A stretch of 11,300 bases of DNA from JBEEMU01 sp043778315 (GTDB lineage: Bacteria; Bacteroidota; Bacteroidia; Chitinophagales; Saprospiraceae), in contig JAYWGJ010000006.1 in NCBI GenBank assembly GCA_043778315.1, forward strand, positions 1 through 11,300. The letters run 5' to 3'. Under the pieces are notes generated by a model that saw only the letters and a list, made by a program, of their open reading frames with translations, was not told where the DNA came from and searched no databases. Every line of letters starts with the position of its first letter. Position 1 is the first letter of the stretch. The translations under genes and the position numbers were made by a program. This document shows, piece by piece, positions 7,564 through 11,300 of this stretch.

Positions 7564-8961
7564 ATGATTAAAAGTAAATCTTTACTTCTTACAACTTGTC
7601 TAGGGTTGGCTTCTTTCACAGCAGCAGTAGCGCAAACAGGCGATTACCCAGCTAACGCACAAGCGGGTAAATGCTATGCAAAATGTATGATTGCTGATGA
7701 GTATCAGACTGTCACTGAACAAGTATTAACTAAGCCTGCTTCTAAAAGAACTGAAGTAGTACCTGCGGTTTACCAAACTGTTACTGAGCAGATTATGGTA
7801 AAAGAAGCGTCTAAAAAAATCATGGAAGGTGCTGCCGAGTACAAGACCGAAACTGAGCAAATCGTAGTAAAAGAAGCGTCTAAGCGCGTTGAGGCTACTC
7901 CTGCCGTTTTCGAAACTGTTACCGAGCAAATCATGGTAAAGCCCGCTTCTAAAAAATTAGTGGAAGTACCAGCAGAGTATGGTATGGAAACACAACAAGT
8001 TGTCGCGAAAACAGCAGGTAAGCGTTTGGAAATCATTCCAGCAGTTTACGAAACCAAAACCGAAACTATGTTGGTTAAGCCAGAAAGCGAAAGACTTGAG
8101 CCATTACAGCACAAGTACGAAACTAAATCTGAGCAAAAAGAAGTAGCACCTGCTACTACTAAGTGGGTTAAAAAACGTGGTAGCGAAAGCTGCTTGTCTG
8201 CAAACCCTGATGATTGTTTAGTATGGTGTTTGGTAGAAGTACCTGCACAGTACCAAACCGTTACTACACAAGTTGATTTAGGTTGCTATGATGGAGGCTC
8301 GGCGGTTGCTGATTGTGTGCGTCGTATCAAAATTCCTGCGGAGTACAAGACTATCACTAAACAGATGGTAACTACCCAAGCTCAAACTCGTGAGATTGAA
8401 ATTCCTGCGGAATACCGTACAGAAACTCGTCGTGTAGTGAAAAGCCCAGCAAAAACTCGTGAAATCGAAATTCCTGCTGAGTACAAAACTATAACTAAAC
8501 AAGTTGAAAAAGTACCAGCTCAAACTCGCGAAATCGACATTCCTGCTGAGTACAAAACTGTAACTCGTTCGGTTAAGCAAGCACCACGTTCTACCGAAGT
8601 AGAAATTCCTGCGGAGTACAAAACTATTACTAAAAGCGTTGTTAGTGCAGCAGCACAAACTCGCGACATCGAAATTCCTGCGGAGTACAAAACAGTTACT
8701 TACAAGAAATTGGTTCGTAAAGGTGGCTTCACAGAGTGGAAAGAAGTAATGTGTGGCGAAAAAGTAAACGAAGCTACAGTACGTCAAGTACAAGAAGCTT
8801 TGCGTACCAAAGGATACAATCCTGGTCCAAGCGACAACGTATTAGGCGCGCAAACCAAAGCAGCTTTGGTAAAATACCAAAAAGACAACGGCTTACCTAT
8901 GGGTAGCTTAGACCGTCAAACCCTCAATTCTTTGGGTCTTGGTAGCTTAATGGCGCACTAA
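7564..8961 (+). CDS. Secreted 23-residue-repeat protein with C-terminal peptidoglycan-binding domain
   Basis: From ATG 7564 the protein has 465 residues. Residues 1-23 form a signal peptide (MIKSKS, hydrophobic core, Ala-Val-Ala) with predicted cleavage before Gln24, so the product is exported. The mature part opens with KCYAKC (C37, C41). Seven repeats follow with an aromatic at 47, 70, 93, 116, 139, 162 and 185, spaced exactly 23 residues apart (pattern PAxYxTxTEQxxVKxASKR). A Cys-rich linker (C210, C218, C222, C241, C251) contains one extra unit around Y230. A second block of six more uniform repeats (IPAEYKTITKQV...TREIE) has Tyr at 261, 284, 307, 330, 352 and 375. GGFTEWKEVMCG (386-398) leads into a peptidoglycan-binding-1 domain (about 401-460: VNEATVRQVQEAL, GYNPGPSDNVLGAQTKAAL, YQKDNGLP). 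It probably forms an extended beta-rich fibre anchored on peptidoglycan; its function is unknown. The gene is monocistronic, with its own promoter box and terminator. Confidence 0.85.
   Translation: MIKSKSLLLTTCLGLASFTAAVAQTGDYPANAQAGKCYAKCMIADEYQTVTEQVLTKPASKRTEVVPAVYQTVTEQIMVKEASKKIMEGAAEYKTETEQIVVKEASKRVEATPAVFETVTEQIMVKPASKKLVEVPAEYGMETQQVVAKTAGKRLEIIPAVYETKTETMLVKPESERLEPLQHKYETKSEQKEVAPATTKWVKKRGSESCLSANPDDCLVWCLVEVPAQYQTVTTQVDLGCYDGGSAVADCVRRIKIPAEYKTITKQMVTTQAQTREIEIPAEYRTETRRVVKSPAKTREIEIPAEYKTITKQVEKVPAQTREIDIPAEYKTVTRSVKQAPRSTEVEIPAEYKTITKSVVSAAAQTRDIEIPAEYKTVTYKKLVRKGGFTEWKEVMCGEKVNEATVRQVQEALRTKGYNPGPSDNVLGAQTKAALVKYQKDNGLPMGSLDRQTLNSLGLGSLMAH
7690..8702 (+). repeat. Coding tandem repeats (69-bp unit) in two blocks
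   Basis: The DNA encodes about fourteen copies of a 23-codon unit. Copies in the right block (about 8330-8702) share long identical stretches such as attcctgcggagtacaaa, whereas copies in the left block (about 7690-8160) are more diverged. One unit in the right block (between the tyrosines at residues 330 and 352) is one codon short. The pattern suggests expansion by unequal recombination or slippage, more recently in the right block. Confidence 0.85.
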
Positions 8962-8982
8962 TTAGTTAAATATTGGTTTTAT

Positions 8983-9027
8983 AAACCCTTTGTATCGCTT
9001 GCGGTACAAAGGGTTTTTTGTTTTTTT
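8983..9027 (+). terminator. Strong intrinsic terminator after the repeat protein gene
   Basis: A 15-bp stem pairs 8983-8997 (aaaccctttgtatcg) with 9002-9016 (cggtacaaagggttt), with one wobble pair and a CTTG tetraloop. T runs follow through 9027. It lies 22 bp after the stop codon and should end the transcript efficiently. Confidence 0.95.
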
Positions 9028-9103
9028 GACAATTGTTCCGTCATAACACTGCCCGTCACAAATTTATTTCTATTGTTTAACACATAAACCGTTGTTTTTT
9101 GTT

Positions 9104-9111
9104 TAATTTTG
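9104..9111 (+). promoter_or_regulatory. Probable -7 promoter box for the cyclotransferase gene
   Basis: TAATTTTG fits TAnnTTTG exactly and lies 56 bp before the ATG at 9168, downstream of a terminator, so the gene needs a promoter here. No convincing TTG/TTTG -33 element is present at 17-23 bp. The rest of 9028-9167 is A/T-rich, with a small palindrome (acaattgt) near 9030. Confidence 0.5.
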
Positions 9112-9167
9112 TGTTTTAAAGATTTTTTACCATTTTATAAACTTTATCATTTTATTACTAACAAAAA

Positions 9168-10181
9168 ATGCAAATTTCACAGCTTAAAAGTATAGGTTTG
9201 GCAATAATGGTTGCCTTAACGTTGACGGCTTGTCAGCCAAACCCAACCGCAGCCGATAATAACGCAGCGGCAGCCACAATACCCGTGCCTGCGTTCAACG
9301 CGGATAGTGCCTACGCATTTACTCAGATGCAGGTGGATTTTGGTCCGCGAGTGACGGGCAGCGACGCGCACCGCAAATGCGGCGATTGGGCAGTAGCCAA
9401 ATTCAAACAGTACGGCGCAACGGTCATCGAGCAGCCGTTTGAGGCGAAAACCTACGACGGGCGGTCGCTCAAAGCGCGCAATATCATCGCGTCTATCAAT
9501 CCCGAAGCGACGCACCGCTTGTTTGTGTCGGCGCACTGGGATAGCCGCGACCGCGCCGAAGAGGACAAAGACCCTGTTATGCAGAAAAAACCGATTTTGG
9601 GTGCCGACGACGGCGCGACGGGCGTAGCGATGATGATAGAAATAGCGCGCATACTACAAGCAACGCCGTTAAGTAAAAATATCGGAGTGGATTTGGTGAT
9701 GTTCGATGCAGAGGATTTGGGTAAAAACGACGACGAAACGGGTAAATCGTGGGCGTTAGGCTCGCAATATTGGTCGGCGAACCCGTTTAAAGTAGGCTAC
9801 ACGGCGCGCTACGGCATTTTGTTGGATATGGTGGGCGCGAAAAACGCCGTTTTTCCGAAAGAAGGCACGTCGCGACACTACGCGCCCGAAATTCAAAACA
9901 AAATTTGGCGTATCGCGCAGGAACTCGGTTTCGGCGGTTTATTTGCGCAAATAGAGTGCAACCCTGTGGTCGACGACCATTATTTTGTGAACGACATCGC
10001 CAAAATACCCACCGTCGATATCATCAATCTCGACCTTTCACCCGGCAACGGCAGCTACAAATTCGGCGCGTACCACCATACACACGACGATAATATGAGC
10101 ATCGTAGATAAATCGACACTGAAAGTAGTTGGACAGGTCGTGACGACCGTTATCGTCCGCGAAGCGGTGATGCCGCTATAA
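9168..10181 (+). CDS. Glutaminyl-peptide cyclotransferase, M28-fold lipoprotein (type II QC)
   Basis: The predicted enzyme converts N-terminal glutamine of exported proteins to pyroglutamate with release of ammonia. Residues 1-21 form a lipoprotein signal with lipobox L19-T-A-C22, so it should be membrane-anchored facing the periplasm. The M28 metallopeptidase fold is marked by SAHWDSR at 121-127, GADDGATGV at 145-153 (zinc ligand position D148), FDAEDLG at 179-185 (E182 general base, D183 ligand position), DDHYFVND at 269-276 and HHTHDDNM at 303-310 (His304 at the final zinc position). The overall pattern, including FGPRVTGSDAHRKCGDW, SWALGSQYWSANP and YGILLDMVGAKNAVF, follows the Porphyromonas-type bacterial glutaminyl cyclase rather than a generic aminopeptidase. 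The length (337) is normal. An M28 aminopeptidase activity cannot be fully excluded. No terminator follows; the next gene has its own promoter. Confidence 0.85.
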   Translation: MQISQLKSIGLAIMVALTLTACQPNPTAADNNAAAATIPVPAFNADSAYAFTQMQVDFGPRVTGSDAHRKCGDWAVAKFKQYGATVIEQPFEAKTYDGRSLKARNIIASINPEATHRLFVSAHWDSRDRAEEDKDPVMQKKPILGADDGATGVAMMIEIARILQATPLSKNIGVDLVMFDAEDLGKNDDETGKSWALGSQYWSANPFKVGYTARYGILLDMVGAKNAVFPKEGTSRHYAPEIQNKIWRIAQELGFGGLFAQIECNPVVDDHYFVNDIAKIPTVDIINLDLSPGNGSYKFGAYHHTHDDNMSIVDKSTLKVVGQVVTTVIVREAVMPL

Positions 10182-10230
10182 GTCTGCGCTCATTGTAACT
10201 TTATTATAAATATAAAAAAAATAAATTTGA

Positions 10231-10265
10231 TTTGTGGCAAACAAATTAGAAATGTTATACCTTTG
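10231..10265 (+). promoter_or_regulatory. Bacteroidota-type promoter upstream of the lytic transglycosylase
   Basis: TTTG at 10231-10234 and a perfect TAnnTTTG box (TACCTTTG, 10258-10265) are separated by 23 bp, at the upper end of spacings reported for the phylum. Transcription would begin around 10272, giving a leader of about 43 nt, A/T-rich and without a Shine-Dalgarno sequence, before the ATG at 10315. A small hairpin (atttgt/acaaat, 10230-10246) overlaps the -33 side. Confidence 0.72.
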
Positions 10266-10314
10266 TACAATAAATATTAGTTCTCTTATAATTAAAATTT
10301 TATTATCATAAATA

Positions 10315-11232
10315 ATGAAAAAATTTCTCGTTCCGTATTTAATGAGTCTGGCGGCGTTCGTCACCGTGTTTTTGTTTGGGTCGTTTGGCAAAACACCCGA
10401 TTTTGCGCGTGGCGCGCAAGTCCCGAACGGTACAGCCGCGTTCCAGGAAGTGCGGGCGATAAAAATGCCTTCGTCGCTCGATTTTTGTGGCGAAGCCGTG
10501 CCGTTAGATAATTTTGATGCTCGAGAGCGGTTCGACCGCGAACTGCACGACAATGCCTTCAAATACGGCTCGATGTTGCAGATATTCAAGCTCTCGGGGC
10601 GGATTTTTCCGATAATAGAGCCGATAATGGCAGAAAACGGCATTCCGCAAGACTTTAAGTACTTGGCGGTAGCAGAAAGCGCGCTCCGCGACCTCACTTC
10701 GCCCGCAGGCGCGAAAGGCGTATGGCAGTTCATGCCTGCTACGGCGCGGCAGTACGGATTGGTAGTAAACGACGAGGTAGATGAGCGCATGAACTTGGAT
10801 AAAGTGACCCGCGCAGCTTGCAAATATCTTAACGACGGCTTTCGCCGCTACAATAATTGGACGCTTACCGCTGCATCTTACAACGCAGGCATGGGCGGCG
10901 TAAGCAATAATATGGTAGGGCAAAAAGGAACGGATTACTATGGAATTAGCATGAGTGAGGAGACGAATCGCTACGTTTTTCGCATTTTAGCCTTTAAGGA
11001 AATCATGCGCGGCGCGCCTAATTACGGCTTCTTTTTAGATGCCGACGACTACTATTCCGCGTTGCCGACTTCGCTCGTAGAAGTAGCGGGCGGTATAGCT
11101 AACTGGGGTGATTTTGCACAACAATACGGCTGTTCGTACCGTCAGCTCAAAGCCCTCAATCCTTGGATACTCGCTAATCACCTCACAAACAAAGAGCGCA
11201 AGCAGTATTTGGTGCGCGTTCCGTTGCGTTAA
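10315..11232 (+). CDS. MltD-like lytic transglycosylase (SLT domain)
   Basis: This enzyme family cleaves the MurNAc-GlcNAc bond of peptidoglycan, forming 1,6-anhydro ends. Residues 1-24 (MKKFLVPYLMSLAAFVTVFLF) form an uncleaved anchor or Sec signal; no lipobox is present. The SLT domain covers about residues 95-235: PIMAENGIPQDFKYLAVAESAL with catalytic Glu121 in the ES motif, then SPAGAKGVWQFMPATARQYGL (129-149), DERMNLDKVTRAACKYLND (156-174), LTAASYNAGMGGV (184-196) and ETNRYVFRILAFKEI (216-230). These are the motifs of family 1D (MltD). The tail VEVAGGIANWGDFAQQYGCSYRQLKALNPW (255-284) resembles a single divergent LysM-like module, whereas many MltD proteins have two or more clear LysM repeats. 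ATG 10315 is preceded by an A/T-rich leader and a good promoter. The neighbouring peptidoglycan-binding and secreted proteins fit an envelope theme. Confidence 0.9.
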   Translation: MKKFLVPYLMSLAAFVTVFLFGSFGKTPDFARGAQVPNGTAAFQEVRAIKMPSSLDFCGEAVPLDNFDARERFDRELHDNAFKYGSMLQIFKLSGRIFPIIEPIMAENGIPQDFKYLAVAESALRDLTSPAGAKGVWQFMPATARQYGLVVNDEVDERMNLDKVTRAACKYLNDGFRRYNNWTLTAASYNAGMGGVSNNMVGQKGTDYYGISMSEETNRYVFRILAFKEIMRGAPNYGFFLDADDYYSALPTSLVEVAGGIANWGDFAQQYGCSYRQLKALNPWILANHLTNKERKQYLVRVPLR

Positions 11233-11264
11233 GGAATATTGATTTTATTTCGTTGTTACAATAA

Positions 11265-11300
11265 AAAATACCAAAAGCTCGGTCGGGTTTTTGGTATTTT
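11265..11300 (+). terminator. Intrinsic terminator at the window edge
   Basis: A 12-bp perfect stem pairs 11265-11276 (aaaataccaaaa) with 11289-11300 (ttttggtatttt), extended inward by wobble and G-C pairs around a short loop near 11281-11284. It sits 32 bp after the transglycosylase stop. The T tract continues to, and probably past, the end of the window. The symmetric A/T flanks could also serve a convergent gene to the right. Confidence 0.8.

Noticed and set aside
8278..8793. 171-codon open frame on the - strand with repetitive sequence
   Set aside because: It is a mirror of the 23-residue repeats on the + strand; its repetition simply follows from the underlying DNA repeats.
9439..9627. 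62-codon + strand frame inside the cyclotransferase gene
   Set aside because: It is an out-of-frame Arg-rich translation of a conserved catalytic region and has no upstream start signals.
10176..10823. 215-codon open frame on the - strand
   Set aside because: It runs antisense over the well-supported lytic transglycosylase and its promoter, the translation is low in recognisable motifs, and its length is explained by codon bias of the + strand gene.

Overview
The window looks like chromosomal DNA of a member of the Bacteroidota. Three lines of evidence point there. Upstream regions carry the TAnnTTTG -7 box typical of that phylum (7481-7488, 9104-9111, 10258-10265). Starts lack Shine-Dalgarno sequences and are preceded by A-rich stretches. 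The gene content includes a type II glutaminyl-peptide cyclotransferase lipoprotein of the Porphyromonas type and a secreted protein whose predicted signal peptide ends Ala-Val-Ala|Gln. Genus cannot be told from the sequence. All recognisable genes lie on the + strand.

Layout. (1) 1-237 is the 3' end of hutU (urocanate hydratase, histidine degradation), closed by a strong intrinsic terminator at 244-298. (2) 430-4118 is an A+T-rich accessory island of two overlapping genes. Both encode DUF262 (GmrS-like, ParB/Srx-fold nucleotidase) proteins, and only the first also has a C-terminal DUF1524 HNH nuclease domain. This is the architecture of a two-protein GmrSD-like anti-phage system. The reading frame of the first gene appears to extend upstream of any canonical start codon. 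(3) 4119-4290 holds only a doubtful 28-codon ORF. (4) 4291-5886 encodes a GMC/cholesterol-oxidase-like flavoprotein with a four-cysteine motif. (5) 5887-6176 is non-coding and carries an unusual composite repeat: clusters of AGYTTNN heptamers separated by 22-bp spacers, giving an exact 50-bp period. (6) 6177-7391 encodes an HD-domain phosphohydrolase. (7) 7564-8961 encodes a secreted protein built of about fourteen 23-residue repeats in two blocks, with a Cys-rich linker and a C-terminal peptidoglycan-binding domain, followed by a strong terminator. (8) 9168-10181 encodes the cyclotransferase lipoprotein. (9) 10315-11232 encodes an MltD-like lytic transglycosylase, followed by a hairpin at the window edge.

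How the genes may work together. The last three genes form an envelope-themed neighbourhood of a peptidoglycan-binding repeat protein, an N-terminal-Gln cyclase and a peptidoglycan-cleaving enzyme. Each has its own promoter-like box, so they are probably separate transcripts. The repeat protein's predicted mature N-terminus is Gln, which makes it a plausible substrate of the cyclotransferase next door. The DUF262 pair is probably an acquired defence module inserted between housekeeping genes. Base composition backs this: 60-nt lines counted by hand gave 25-32% G+C inside the pair (961-1020, 1321-1380) against 62% at 4321-4380 in the flavoprotein gene. However, the HD gene also swings from 57% to 30% within itself, so composition alone does not prove transfer.
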